Shown: positions 25,613 to 34,102 of the stretch, piece after piece
Position numbering within the stretch: the stretch's first letter is position 1
How the letters are laid out: every line of letters begins with the position of its first letter
Assembly (NCBI RefSeq): GCF_014649695.1
Contig: NZ_BMTN01000003.1
Location: 248,001 to 312,000, forward strand
Direction: 5' to 3'
Length of the DNA: 64,000 nucleotides
Source of the DNA: Streptomyces kurssanovii
Lineage (GTDB): Bacteria > Actinomycetota > Actinomycetes > Streptomycetales > Streptomycetaceae
The notes under the pieces: generated by a model
Databases searched by the model: none
What the model was told of the DNA's origin: nothing
What the model saw: the letters and a program-made list of their open reading frames with translations, nothing else
Made by a program: the position numbers and the translations under genes

Positions 25613-26521
25613 ATGCGTCCCGCCCACATCGCCCTCGCCGCACTGGTCGCCGCCGTCTGGGGAGTCAATTTCGTCGTCATCGAGATCGGCCTGGACCACT
25701 TCCCGCCGCTGCTCTTCTCCGCCCTGCGGTTCCTCGCCGCGGCGCTGCCCGCGGTCTTCTTCGTCGGCCGGCCGAAGGTCGCCTGGAAGTGGATCGTCGC
25801 GGTCGGCCTGGTCCTGGGCGTCGCCAAGTTCGGCCTGCTGTTCACGGGCATGGACCTGGGGGCGCCCGCAGGACTCTCGTCCCTGGTCCTCCAGGTCCAG
25901 GCGGTGTTCACGGCCGTGTTCGCCTTCGCCGCGCTCGGCGAACGGCCGGGACGGGTACGGGTCGCCGGGATGGCCGTGGCACTGTCGGGTATCGCGGTCG
26001 CCGCCGTCGACGAGGGTGCCTCCGGCCCGTTGTCCGGGTTCCTCCTGGTCGTCGCCGCGGCCGCCTGCTGGGGCGTCTCCAACGTCCTGACCCGCAAGGC
26101 CGCTCCGCCCGACGCGCTGAACTTCATGGTGTGGGTCAGCACCGTTCCCGTCCTGCCCCTCCTCGGCCTCTCCCTCCTCCTGGAGGGCGCCGACCGCGAC
26201 CTGGCCGCGCTGCGCTCACTGGACTGGACGGGCGCCGGAGTCGTCCTCTACGTCGCCTGGGTCACCACGATCTTCGGCTTCGGCGCCTGGGGCCTGCTGC
26301 TCCGCCGCCACCCGGCGTCCTCGGTGGCCCCGTTCTCCCTCCTCGTCCCCGTCTTCGGGATGTCCTCCGCGTACCTCTTCCTCGGTGAGCCGGTCGGCCC
26401 CCTGCGCTGGTGTGCGGCGGCCCTGCTGGTCGGCGGCGTCGCGCTGACGTCCCTGCCGGGCCGCCGAAGGGCGCGGCCCGGGCCAAAGGTCCAGGAACCG
26501 CTGACAGCCGCTCACAGCTGA
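25613..26521 (+). CDS. EamA/DMT-family metabolite exporter
   Basis: A 302-residue protein with ten hydrophobic segments arranged as two EamA repeats (residues about 1-130 and 140-285). AAVWGVNFVVIEIGL and ACWGVSNVLTRKA are the matching first helices of the two repeats. DMT transporters of this class export amino acids or related metabolites. Start ATG 25613; an ATG 12 bp upstream is in frame. Probably controlled by the divergent LysR protein. Confidence 0.88.
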   Translation: MRPAHIALAALVAAVWGVNFVVIEIGLDHFPPLLFSALRFLAAALPAVFFVGRPKVAWKWIVAVGLVLGVAKFGLLFTGMDLGAPAGLSSLVLQVQAVFTAVFAFAALGERPGRVRVAGMAVALSGIAVAAVDEGASGPLSGFLLVVAAAACWGVSNVLTRKAAPPDALNFMVWVSTVPVLPLLGLSLLLEGADRDLAALRSLDWTGAGVVLYVAWVTTIFGFGAWGLLLRRHPASSVAPFSLLVPVFGMSSAYLFLGEPVGPLRWCAAALLVGGVALTSLPGRRRARPGPKVQEPLTAAHS

Positions 26522-26528
26522 GGTTCTA

Positions 26529-26565
26529 GGGTGATCCTTCCGATCGACCGACGGGGGGATCACCC
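26529..26565 (+). promoter_or_regulatory. Inverted repeat abutting a start codon
   Basis: GGGTGATCC (26529-26537) pairs with GGATCACCC (26557-26565), whose last base precedes ATG 26566. The G-run that must serve as ribosome site (26553-26558) partly lies in the right arm. A TAGGGT hexamer at 26527-26532 could be the -10 of a very short transcript. Confidence 0.4.
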
Positions 26566-27267
26566 ATGTCCACGCCGCCTTACGGTCCGGGGCAGGCCCG
26601 GTACGGCGCCACGTCGCAGCAGCACCTGTACCAGGCGCACACGGGGGCCGGTCCAGGAGGGGCCGTGCCCTGCCAGGTGTGCGGCTCGCTGCCGGCCGTC
26701 CACGCGGTGATCCGCGGCCACCAGGGCCTGTTCCTGGTCATGCGGTCCCGGAAGCGCGAGGGTTTCTTCTGCCGCTCGTGCGGAACGTCGCTGTACCGGG
26801 GGATGACCGCCGACACACTCTGGCAGGGCTGGTGGGGCGTGATGTCGCTCTTCATCACCCCGGTCACGGTGCTGATGAACCTCGGCCCCCGCTCCCGCTT
26901 CCGCAAGCTCGGCGCTCCCTACGGTGGTTGGCGGCCTCCGCTGGAACCGGGAAAGCGGGTGCTGGCACGTCCTCCCGCCCTGCTCGTCCTCACGCCCGTC
27001 GTGCTGATGGTGATCGTGCTGGCGACGGGCATCACGACGGCGGCGTTCGACAGCGGTCCCGCGGCCGCCTCGGTCCGGGTCGGCGACTGCGTGAAGAACC
27101 ACAGCACCTGGCCCGACCAGGACATCCGGCGGGTGGACTGCGGGTCGCACCTGGCGGAGTACCGCACGGCGCGGCTCGCCGACTGCGACGGCGACGAACT
27201 GCTGATGCGCCTCGAGTACGCGGCCGACGCGGAGGCCATGTGCCTCAAGCCGCTGGGGAGCGGGTGA
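26566..27267 (+). CDS. Membrane protein with zinc-ribbon-like CxxC pairs
   Basis: A 233-residue protein. CQVCG (residues 36-40) and CRSCG (residues 70-74) form a treble-clef/ribbon-like cytosolic module, followed by two hydrophobic segments (about 91-108 and 140-162). The C-terminal domain (about 165-233) is outside if topology is even and contains Cys in VGDCVKNH, VDCGSH, ADCDGD and AMCLK, likely disulfide-bonded; this region is like the short extracytoplasmic domains seen in septum-associated or LppU/SCO3897-like proteins. It is adjacent (4 bp) to the SseB-DUF1266 gene, so an operon is likely. Function is unknown. Confidence 0.72.
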   Translation: MSTPPYGPGQARYGATSQQHLYQAHTGAGPGGAVPCQVCGSLPAVHAVIRGHQGLFLVMRSRKREGFFCRSCGTSLYRGMTADTLWQGWWGVMSLFITPVTVLMNLGPRSRFRKLGAPYGGWRPPLEPGKRVLARPPALLVLTPVVLMVIVLATGITTAAFDSGPAAASVRVGDCVKNHSTWPDQDIRRVDCGSHLAEYRTARLADCDGDELLMRLEYAADAEAMCLKPLGSG

Positions 27268-27271
27268 GCGC

Positions 27272-28438
27272 GTGACCGCCGCCGCGATGCCGTACGGATG
27301 GCAGGCGCCGACCGAGGTGGAGCACAGACTCCACGAGGCCAAGACGCGGGGTGACTGGGCGTCGTTCTTCGACGTGCTGTCCGGAACGGACCTCTACTAT
27401 CCGGTCGGACGGGCGGACGCGGAGGCGGGCACGGGAACGCAGTACTCCTACCGGAGCCCGGTGACAGGCACCTGGTGCTACGCCTTCTACACCGAGGGCG
27501 CCCTGCCCCTGCCCCAGCCCGACCCGGTCTTCAACCGCACGTCGTTCAAGAATGTCGTACGAACCTGGGGCAGCGACCCCTGCTGGCTGGCGGTCAACCC
27601 CGGGACGCCCGGCGAGGCGTACTTCCCGGCGAACCCGCAGACGCTCCACCTGTGGCGGCAGCACGCGGAACGGGCCGCCCCGCGGAAGGGGGGCCTGCTG
27701 CGCACTCTGCGGGTGGGCGGGCCGACCCAGGGCCCGGTGGCCAGAGGCCTGGCGTGCGGTGCTCAACTCGCCGTCCACAGGGGCGATCTGTGGAACGCGC
27801 CGGCCTCGCACCTCGAAGGATTCCGGCAGATGCGCGAGACGGTGGACGAGTCATGGGGCATCCGCTGCGCCGAGGACTGGCACCGGGTCCAGGAGGACTT
27901 GCTGCAGGGCCGGTACGTGAGCCCAGCCTGGGAGTTCGTCCTCTCCGTACGCCGTGCGACGGCGCGGGAGTACGGAGGCCCGGTCGATCCCGTTCGCTGG
28001 CGGGAGACGGCGGCGCGCGTCATGCGCCGCGGCGCGGAGCACGGGGCGGTCTCCGAGGCGGACATCGACGGCGTCCAGCAGCTGATCGGGCGGATCACCC
28101 GCTACGAGGCGCGCTTCCGCGCCGACGGACTCCTGTCCGAGGGCCGCTGTGTGAGGTCCGTCCTCTCCTGGGACTACGGCCGTGCGGCCAACATGGCGCG
28201 CTGGGGTCTGGCCGCCCGGTACTGCGATCCCGCGGAGGCCGAAAGGGCTCTGGTCCGTGCCGGTGAGGTGAGCGCGAGCGTGTACCGGTCCTGGGAGGAC
28301 TTCGGAGCCGGCTATGCGCTCGGCCGGTGTCTCCACTTCGACGAGGAGGAGTTCGGCACCTGGTACACGGAAGTCGTCGACATCCACAAGACGCTCACCA
28401 CCGACCCGGAAAGCCCCTGGCTCACCGTTCCCTGGTAG
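27272..28438 (+). CDS. SseB-like domain plus DUF1266 protein
   Basis: A 388-residue cytosolic protein. Residues about 20-135 resemble the SseB N-terminal domain (RGDWASFFDVLSGTDLYYPV, then PQTLHLWRQH). The second half is DUF1266 (SWGIRCAEDW, SWDYGRAANMARWG, EDFGAGYALGR). DUF1266 proteins have no known chemistry; in enterobacteria and actinobacteria they occur near secretion or conflict-type loci. GTG start is 4 bp after the stop of the zinc-ribbon membrane protein gene. Confidence 0.78.
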   Translation: MTAAAMPYGWQAPTEVEHRLHEAKTRGDWASFFDVLSGTDLYYPVGRADAEAGTGTQYSYRSPVTGTWCYAFYTEGALPLPQPDPVFNRTSFKNVVRTWGSDPCWLAVNPGTPGEAYFPANPQTLHLWRQHAERAAPRKGGLLRTLRVGGPTQGPVARGLACGAQLAVHRGDLWNAPASHLEGFRQMRETVDESWGIRCAEDWHRVQEDLLQGRYVSPAWEFVLSVRRATAREYGGPVDPVRWRETAARVMRRGAEHGAVSEADIDGVQQLIGRITRYEARFRADGLLSEGRCVRSVLSWDYGRAANMARWGLAARYCDPAEAERALVRAGEVSASVYRSWEDFGAGYALGRCLHFDEEEFGTWYTEVVDIHKTLTTDPESPWLTVPW

Positions 28439-29030
28439 TGGCCGGGTCGCGCGGGAAGCGGGCGCGCATCGCGTCGATGCAGAGGTCGCGGGAGGTCGGA
28501 CCGCCGAAGCGGAGCCGGTCGTACGGGGTGAACGCCGGCTCCAGGGCGTCCAGTTCGTCGATCGCGGCGTGCAGCCTCGCCGACCATGGAGGCGTGCCGG
28601 CGTCCGGGTCGTACGGTGCCGCGGTGATCTCGGCGGTCAGCCGCTCCTTGCGCTGTATCGACGCCGGCGTGACGGAGTGCAGGCACACGTACCGGCCGCT
28701 CAGATAGGCCTCCCACTCCTGGCGCCCGGCCGCCGGGTCGGCCCAGTGCGCGACGAACCAGGCCTCGAGCTTCTCCGGACCGCCGGCCGCCTCCGCCGGT
28801 GCGAAGAGGTCCTTCGGGACCATCTGGGCGCCGTCGGAGCGCAGATAGCCGGGCAGCGGCAGCAGCCCGGCCAACATCATCAGCCGTACGGCGCCGGGGT
28901 CGCGGCCGGAGGTCAGGCACAGGTCGTCCAGTACGGCGAACTGCGCGCTCACGTAGGCGTCGTCCGCGGGTGACATCGGATGGTCGCCGTTGACCTCGCG
29001 GAAACGGGCCGCGATCTCGCGCTCGTACAT
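28422..29030 (-). CDS. DUF6058-like protein
   Basis: A 202-residue protein, convergent with and overlapping the DUF1266 gene by 17 bp. HPMSPADDAYV, PLPGYLRSDG and CLHSVTPASIQRKERL match, from memory, a Streptomyces family named DUF6058 and annotated as a natural product biosynthesis protein; its role is not established. ATG follows AAGGAG at 8-nt spacing. No TM segment or signal. Confidence 0.72.
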   Translation of the reverse strand: MYEREIAARFREVNGDHPMSPADDAYVSAQFAVLDDLCLTSGRDPGAVRLMMLAGLLPLPGYLRSDGAQMVPKDLFAPAEAAGGPEKLEAWFVAHWADPAAGRQEWEAYLSGRYVCLHSVTPASIQRKERLTAEITAAPYDPDAGTPPWSARLHAAIDELDALEPAFTPYDRLRFGGPTSRDLCIDAMRARFPRDPATTRER

Positions 29031-29070
29031 GGGGTCGCTCCTTCGTGAGTCGGTCCCGTGCACGCTAGAA

Positions 29071-29104
29071 CCGGGACGGTTCGGTGCCCGCCGAACCGTC
29101 CCGG
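29071..29104 (-). terminator. Intrinsic terminator of the isomerase gene
   Basis: Perfect 14-bp stem with a 6-nt loop, arm CCGGGACGGTTCGG. It follows the minus-strand isomerase stop (29169) and precedes the DUF6058 start. Confidence 0.75.
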
Positions 29105-29168
29105 CCGCTCGGAAGCAGGCTGTTCAGAAACGGGCCGCTCGCAGAAGCCGGCTGCTCGGAGCAGCCGC

Positions 29169-29945
29169 TCAGAGCAGCGAGAGCAGATGCTCCCTGCCCG
29201 CGGTGAGCAGGCCCGGCAGCTCCGCGGCGGTGGGGTACCACCGCTTCTCGTACTCCCAGCACACCCACCCGTCCGGGTCGGCGAGCGCGAGGCACTCCGC
29301 GAGCGGCAGCACTCCCTGCCCCAGCGGCAGCGGCGTCAGGTCCTCGCGTGAGGCGACGTCCTTGACCTGTACGTATCCGAGGAAGGGGCTCAGCGCCGCG
29401 TGGGTCGCCTCCGGCGCCTCGCCGCCCAGCCAGGTGTGCATCACGTCCCACAGGGCCCCGGCGTGCTTGTGGCCGACCAGGCCGAGCACCCGGGTGACGT
29501 CGGCGCCCCTGCGGTGCGAGTCGTGCGTCTCCAGCAGGATCCGCACACCGAGGTCGGCGGCGGTCTCCGCGGCGGCGCCGAGCCGGCGGGCGGCGATCGC
29601 GTCGGCCTGCGCCGGGTCCTGGTCGCCGCCGCCGGGGAACACCCGGACGAACGGCGCCCCGAGGTCCTTGGCCAGCCGGCTGAGATCCTCCATCTCCTTG
29701 ATCACGGGCTTGTCGTCACCCGCCGCGGCGATCCGCGCGTAGCCGGCGACGGTGAGGATCTCGACGCCCGCGCGCTCGAACTCCCTGACCGCCTCCGCCC
29801 GTTCGGTCGTGCCGATGCCGGGGTGCACCGGCTCCTCCGGATGGGCGCGCAGTTCCACGCCCTGGTATCCGCTGTCGGTGGCGAGCCGGGCCACCTCCGT
29901 CAGCGGCCTGCCCGGCACGCCGAGGGTCGAGAAGGCGAACTTCAT
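29169..29945 (-). CDS. Sugar phosphate isomerase/epimerase (AP-endonuclease-2 TIM barrel)
   Basis: A 258-residue TIM-barrel protein of the xylose-isomerase-like superfamily. GYQGVELRAHP, ILLETHDSHRRG (metal-ligand Glu), HKHAGALWDVMHTW and GYVQVKDV give the expected Glu/Asp/His metal site order. It begins the sugar-metabolism theme resumed at 32-36 kb, but lies apart from that operon. ATG follows GGGAGG at 9-nt spacing. The upstream MarR-GNAT gene ends 3 bp before this ATG region, so they may be co-transcribed. Substrate is unknown. Confidence 0.85.
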   Translation of the reverse strand: MKFAFSTLGVPGRPLTEVARLATDSGYQGVELRAHPEEPVHPGIGTTERAEAVREFERAGVEILTVAGYARIAAAGDDKPVIKEMEDLSRLAKDLGAPFVRVFPGGGDQDPAQADAIAARRLGAAAETAADLGVRILLETHDSHRRGADVTRVLGLVGHKHAGALWDVMHTWLGGEAPEATHAALSPFLGYVQVKDVASREDLTPLPLGQGVLPLAECLALADPDGWVCWEYEKRWYPTAAELPGLLTAGREHLLSLL

Positions 29946-30877
29946 CGAACCGTTCCTCCCTGAAGTGTCAGCCGCCAGTCCTGGCCGACCAGATCCGCTC
30001 CGTACGAGCGGTGCGGCTTCTCGGCGACGAGCGTGAACCCGGCGCGCTGGTAGATCCGGCGGGCCGTGGTCAGTACGTCGTTGGTCCACAACACCATGTC
30101 CCGGTACCCGGCATCGCGCGCGAAATCCACGGCGGCGCGCACCAGCCGGTCGCCGAGGCCGTGCCCGCGCGCCTCGGGCTCGACGAGCAGCAGCCGCAGC
30201 CGGGCCGTGTCGGGCGCGTCGTCCCGTACGCACATCACCGAGCCGACCGGGCGTCCGTCCGTCTCGGCGATCCACACACGCTCCAGGCGGGGGTCGTGCT
30301 CCTGGGCGAAATCGGCGACGATGCGGGCCACCAGGCCCTCGAAGCCGGCGTCCCACCCGTACTCGGCGGCGTAGAGCGCGCCGTGCCGCTGGACGATCCA
30401 CCCCAGGTCACCGGGGCCGGGATCCCGCAGGACCGGCTCCGCGGCGGAGCCGGACCTCGCCTGCGACAGCAGCTCCCGCACGGTGCCCAGCGCTTCCGCG
30501 AGCCGGTCCCGGTCCCGCTCCGGCACGTCGGCGACCAGTGCGCCGACGGCTTGCCGGGACCGTTCGTCGAGCAGCGCGGCGGCCTTCCTGCCGCGGTCGG
30601 TGAGCGTGATCCGCTGGCGTCGTGGGTCCCGCTCGGAGGGGGCGCGGGCGACGAGCCCGTCACGCTCGAATCTCGCGAGCAGCCGGCTCAGGTACCCGGC
30701 GTCGATCGACAGCTCGCCCCGCAGGTCGGCGGCGTCGGTCCGGGGGCTGTGCGCCAGCTCGTACAGGACACGGGACTCGGTGAGCGTGTACGGCGTGTAC
30801 AGATGCTTGCCGTAGTCGAGCGCGCCGATGAGGTTGGTGTAGAAGCGGTTGAACGCGCGGATCTCTTGTATCGGCAT
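29942..30877 (-). CDS. MarR-GNAT fusion (regulator with acetyltransferase domain)
   Basis: A 311-residue protein. Residues 1-140 form a MarR winged HTH (YTLTESRVLYELA, LSIDAGYLSRLLARFERDGLV, RDPRRQRITLTDRGR). Residues 150-311 are a GNAT acetyltransferase with acetyl-CoA motif EARGHGLGDRL. This two-domain type is widespread; some act on small molecules and sense their own substrate, but no ligand can be named here. The stop overlaps the isomerase ATG by 4 bp. A 21-bp near-perfect dyad at 30894-30914 just upstream suggests autoregulation. Confidence 0.88.
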   Translation of the reverse strand: MPIQEIRAFNRFYTNLIGALDYGKHLYTPYTLTESRVLYELAHSPRTDAADLRGELSIDAGYLSRLLARFERDGLVARAPSERDPRRQRITLTDRGRKAAALLDERSRQAVGALVADVPERDRDRLAEALGTVRELLSQARSGSAAEPVLRDPGPGDLGWIVQRHGALYAAEYGWDAGFEGLVARIVADFAQEHDPRLERVWIAETDGRPVGSVMCVRDDAPDTARLRLLLVEPEARGHGLGDRLVRAAVDFARDAGYRDMVLWTNDVLTTARRIYQRAGFTLVAEKPHRSYGADLVGQDWRLTLQGGTVR

Positions 30878-30893
30878 GATCGACTCCGGGGTC

Positions 30894-30914
30894 AGCGTTG
30901 ACTCAGTCAACGCT
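30894..30914. promoter_or_regulatory. 21-bp palindrome, probable MarR-GNAT operator
   Basis: Arms AGCGTTGACT and its exact complement flank a single central C. It lies 17 bp upstream of the MarR-GNAT ATG and includes TTGACT hexamers on both strands that could be -35 elements, so binding would block transcription. Confidence 0.65.
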
Positions 30915-31076
30915 ATGCCCGCCCGGCTGCCCGGGCAAGGCCCCTGCCGGCTCCGCCGTGCCACGGATCCGCATCTCGGGGCGCCCGGTGACGATCAGCG
31001 ACGCGGGCGGTGGACGGGAGGGCACCGGCCCGGGCTGCGTTCCAGCAGCTCCCGGCTTCAGCGGGGTCGCGTTGGT

Positions 31077-31529
31077 TCAGTGCGCGGACGTGCGGTCGCG
31101 ATCCGGCCCGCGTCCGTGATCGGAGGTCAGCGCCCAGATGACGAACACGGCGATCGCGATGGACACCACCGCCCAGATCGGCTGGTACGGCAGCCACATG
31201 AACTGAAGGACGCCGACCAGCACGGCCAGTCCCACACCGAGGCCCCGTGCCCAGGCGGCGCCCTGAAGGATGCCTCCGCCGGTGACCGCCACCAGGATGC
31301 CGACGATCAGATGGATCCAGCCCCACGTGGTGAGGTCGAACTTGAAGACGTAGTCGCCGACGCGCGCGTACACGTCGTCCTCCGCGATCGCGGCGATCCC
31401 GGACAGGATGTTGAGGAAGCCTTCCATCAGCATCAGGACACCGGCGAACATCGTGCCGCCCGTGACCCACGCGGACCCGCCGCCTCCACCGCGCGAGGTG
31501 GTCCGGGTGCTTCGCGTGCTACTGGACAT
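31077..31529 (-). CDS. DUF7144-type four-TM membrane protein
   Basis: A 150-residue protein with a Gly/Ser/Arg N-terminus and four hydrophobic segments (about residues 20-46, 67-86, 92-110 and 115-136). FLNILSGIAAIAEDDVYARVGDYVFKFDLTTWGW is the conserved first loop and helix of this Streptomyces family. No function known. The gene stands alone between a MarR-GNAT gene and a LacI gene. Confidence 0.8.
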   Translation of the reverse strand: MSSSTRSTRTTSRGGGGGSAWVTGGTMFAGVLMLMEGFLNILSGIAAIAEDDVYARVGDYVFKFDLTTWGWIHLIVGILVAVTGGGILQGAAWARGLGVGLAVLVGVLQFMWLPYQPIWAVVSIAIAVFVIWALTSDHGRGPDRDRTSAH

Positions 31530-31697
31530 GCTCGTTCTCCGTCCTCGGGGGCAGGAACCTCAGCGTGTGGGCGGTGCCTGCGGGGCGGCGAGCGGTTGTG
31601 GGCCGTTCGGGTGATGTGGAAGCGGGGCGGACGCCGAACCGGCGGGACCTCGGACGGCCCCGCACCGGGTCGAGCGGGCGCGCCCCGACGCGCGGGT

Positions 31698-31722
31698 GGC
31701 CCCGACCCCGGGGGTCGGGGCC
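31698..31722 (-). terminator. Terminator of the LacI gene
   Basis: Perfect inverted repeat with 12-bp arm GGCCCCGACCCC around one G, 20 bp past the LacI stop. The 1-nt centre means the top pairs must open, but the stem stays long. Confidence 0.6.
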
Positions 31723-31741
31723 GCGTCGTCGCGCCGCGCCG

Positions 31742-32812
31742 TCACGCCCTCGGCGGCGCCGTCGAGTCCCGGGCCATCAGCTCCGCCGCGATCGAGGCGA
31801 TGCCTCCGGGCGGCGGCGCCTCGTTGCCCATCGCCAGCCGGCCGGCGCGGGCCCCCGCCTCGAAGAGGGGGAGCCGGACGGTCGTGAGCGCCGGCACCGC
31901 GTCCACGGAGAAGGGCAGGTCGTCGAAGCCCGCGACCGAGATGTCGTGGGGGATCCGCAGGCCCTGGTCCCGCAGCGCCGCGCACGCGCCCAGCGCGACG
32001 GTGTCGTTCGCGGCGACGATCGCCGTCAATTCCGGTTCCCTGCGCAGCAGTTCCAGGGTGGCGTCGTAACCCGACCTGCGGTCGTACGGGCCGTGCACCG
32101 TGAGCCGTTCCTGCTCGGCCGTGTCTCCGCCCAGCCCGGCGGCCGCCATCGCCGCGCGGTGGCCCTCCAGCCGGTGGCGGGTCGTGGTGCGTTCCACGGG
32201 TCCGGCGACGTATCCGATGCGGCGGTGGCCGAGCGTGAGCAGGTGCTCGGTGAGCCGCCGTCCGCCGCCGCGGTTGTCGAAGGCGAGCGAGGCGACGACG
32301 GCGTCGCTGCCGGGCAACGGCGGGCGGCCGCACAGCACGACCGTGGTCCCGGCGTCCGCGAGCCGGCTGAGTTTCGCGGTCATGGCGGCGATGTGGCCGG
32401 GGTCCTCCAGGGCGCCACCGGTGAGGATCACGGCCGCGGCGCGCTGGCGCTGGAGCAGGGTGAGATAGGTGAGTTCACGTTCGGGCGAACCGCCGGTGTT
32501 GCAGACGACGGCGAGCTTCTCGCCGCCTGCACGGCCCGTTCCCTCCTGCCCGCCGATCTCCGTCTGCGCCGCTCCGGCCATGATCCCGAAGAACGGGTCG
32601 GCGATGTCGTTGACGAGGATGCCGACGAGGTCGGACGTTGCGGCGGCCAGTGAGCTCGCCGGGCCGTTGAGGACGTAGTCGAGCTCGTCCACCGCTCTCA
32701 GCACCCGCTCCCGCGTCGACGCGGCGACCGGGTAGTTGCCGTTCAGTACGCGGGAGACGGTCGCCGGGGACACCCGGGCGCGGGCCGCCACATCCGCCAG
32801 GGTGACTGTCAT
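31742..32812 (-). CDS. LacI-family transcriptional regulator
   Basis: A 356-residue repressor. The N-terminal HTH reads TLADVAARARVSPATVSRVLNG, with hinge, then a periplasmic-binding-protein-like sensor domain (LVGILVNDIADPFFG; AAVILTGG; GYVAG). A short insertion rich in Gly (about residues 88-100) interrupts the usual core after the first helix. It is divergent from the oxidoreductase-DUF993-isomerase operon and is its evident regulator; a 20-bp near-palindrome with AAGCGCTT centre lies between. The effector is probably a sugar or sugar phosphate. Confidence 0.9.
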   Translation of the reverse strand: MTVTLADVAARARVSPATVSRVLNGNYPVAASTRERVLRAVDELDYVLNGPASSLAAATSDLVGILVNDIADPFFGIMAGAAQTEIGGQEGTGRAGGEKLAVVCNTGGSPERELTYLTLLQRQRAAAVILTGGALEDPGHIAAMTAKLSRLADAGTTVVLCGRPPLPGSDAVVASLAFDNRGGGRRLTEHLLTLGHRRIGYVAGPVERTTTRHRLEGHRAAMAAAGLGGDTAEQERLTVHGPYDRRSGYDATLELLRREPELTAIVAANDTVALGACAALRDQGLRIPHDISVAGFDDLPFSVDAVPALTTVRLPLFEAGARAGRLAMGNEAPPPGGIASIAAELMARDSTAPPRA

Positions 32813-32871
32813 CGCTTTCCTCCGCGGGAGATGGAGCGGCCCCTTGTCCGGGCCGCTGTCGGCAGGCTAGC

Positions 32872-32909
32872 TTCATATCGCGTAGAAAGCGCTTGCTACG
32901 TTCATATCG
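32872..32909. promoter_or_regulatory. LacI operator flanked by direct repeats
   Basis: A 20-bp palindrome (32881-32900) centred on AAGCGCTT has one mismatched pair only. It is flanked on both sides by the same 9-mer TTCATATCG (32872-32880 and 32901-32909). The site is between lacI-like and the oxidoreductase gene and fits a LacI dimer site. Confidence 0.7.
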
Positions 32910-32913
32910 AGGG

Positions 32914-32932
32914 ATCTCGGAAGAACCGAGAT
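32914..32932 (+). promoter_or_regulatory. Small hairpin in the oxidoreductase leader
   Basis: Perfect 7-bp stem ATCTCGG/CCGAGAT with loop AAGAA, ending 6 bp before the GGAGG of the GTG start at 32951. It may tune translation or be a second operator. Confidence 0.35.
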
Positions 32933-32950
32933 GAAAGATGGAGGCACTTC

Positions 32951-34102
32951 GTGACACGCAGGACAGTGCGGATCGCCATGAACGGCGTCACAGGGCGGAT
33001 GGGGTACCGCCAGCACCTGGTGCGCTCCATCCTGGCGATCCGCGAACAGGGCGGTCTCGACCTCGGCGACGGCGAGGTGCTCTGGCCGGAGCCCGTACTC
33101 GTCGGCCGGCGCGAGCACGCATTGCGCGAGATCGCGGAACGGCACGGGATCACCGAGGTCTCGACCGACCTCGACGCCGTCCTCGCCGACGACAGCATCG
33201 GCATCTACTTCGACGCCCAGGTGACCTCCGCACGCGTCGGTGCGCTGAAGAAGGCGATCGCGGCCGGAAAGCACCTCTACACCGAGAAGCCCACCGCCAC
33301 CGACCTGGCCGGTGCGCTGGAACTCGCGCGCCTCGCCCAGGACAAGGGCATCAAGCACGGCGTCGTCCAGGACAAGATCTTCCTGCCGGGCCTGCTGAAG
33401 CTGAAGCGCCTCATCGACGGCGGATTCTTCGGGCAGATCCTGTCCGTGCGGGGCGAGTTCGGCTACTGGGTCTTCGAGGGCGACTGGCAGGAGGCGCAGC
33501 GCCCCAGCTGGAACTACCGGAGCGAGGACGGCGGCGGCATCGTCGTGGACATGTTCCCGCACTGGGAGTACGTGCTGCACGAACTGTTCGGCCGCGTCAC
33601 GTCCGTCAGCGCGCAGGTCGCCACCCACGTTCTGCAGCGCTGGGACGAGCAGGGCAAGCCCTACGCCGCGACCGCCGACGACGCCGCGTACGGCACCTTC
33701 CAGCTCGAGGGCGGCGCGATCGCCCAGATCAACTCCTCCTGGACGGTACGGGTCAACCGCGACGAGCTCGTCGAGTTCCAGGTCGACGGCACCCACGGCT
33801 CCGCGGTCGCGGGCCTGCGCAACTGCCGTGCCCAGCATCGCTCCGCCACGCCGAAGCCGGTGTGGAACCCGGACCTGCCGGTCACCGAGTCGTTCCGCGA
33901 CCAGTGGCAGGAGATCCCGGACAACACCGAGTTCGACAACGGCTTCAAGGCGCAGTGGGAGCTCTTCCTGCGTCACGTGGTCCTCGACGAGCCCTACCAC
34001 TGGGACCTGATGGCCGGCGCGCGCGGCGTGCAGCTCGCCGAGCTCGGCCTGCGGTCGTCGGCGGAGGGCCGGCGGCTCGAGGTGCCGGAGCTGTCGCTGT
34101 GA
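32951..34102 (+). CDS. Gfo/Idh/MocA-family oxidoreductase
   Basis: A 383-residue NAD(P)-dependent dehydrogenase. The N-terminal Rossmann segment is RIAMNGVTGRMGYRQHL, a variant of GxGxxG, and the catalytic EKPTATD motif with Lys is at about residues 113-119. The C-terminal sheet domain follows. It would oxidise a hydroxyl of a sugar, inositol or sugar acid. GTG start follows GGAGG at 7-nt spacing; its stop overlaps the DUF993 GTG by 4 bp. It leads a three-gene operon under the LacI regulator. Confidence 0.88.
   Translation: MTRRTVRIAMNGVTGRMGYRQHLVRSILAIREQGGLDLGDGEVLWPEPVLVGRREHALREIAERHGITEVSTDLDAVLADDSIGIYFDAQVTSARVGALKKAIAAGKHLYTEKPTATDLAGALELARLAQDKGIKHGVVQDKIFLPGLLKLKRLIDGGFFGQILSVRGEFGYWVFEGDWQEAQRPSWNYRSEDGGGIVVDMFPHWEYVLHELFGRVTSVSAQVATHVLQRWDEQGKPYAATADDAAYGTFQLEGGAIAQINSSWTVRVNRDELVEFQVDGTHGSAVAGLRNCRAQHRSATPKPVWNPDLPVTESFRDQWQEIPDNTEFDNGFKAQWELFLRHVVLDEPYHWDLMAGARGVQLAELGLRSSAEGRRLEVPELSL

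Noticed and set aside
29169-29945. Treating the first isomerase gene as part of the LacI operon
   Set aside because: It is on the opposite strand, separated by the MarR-GNAT and DUF7144 genes, and has its own terminator.
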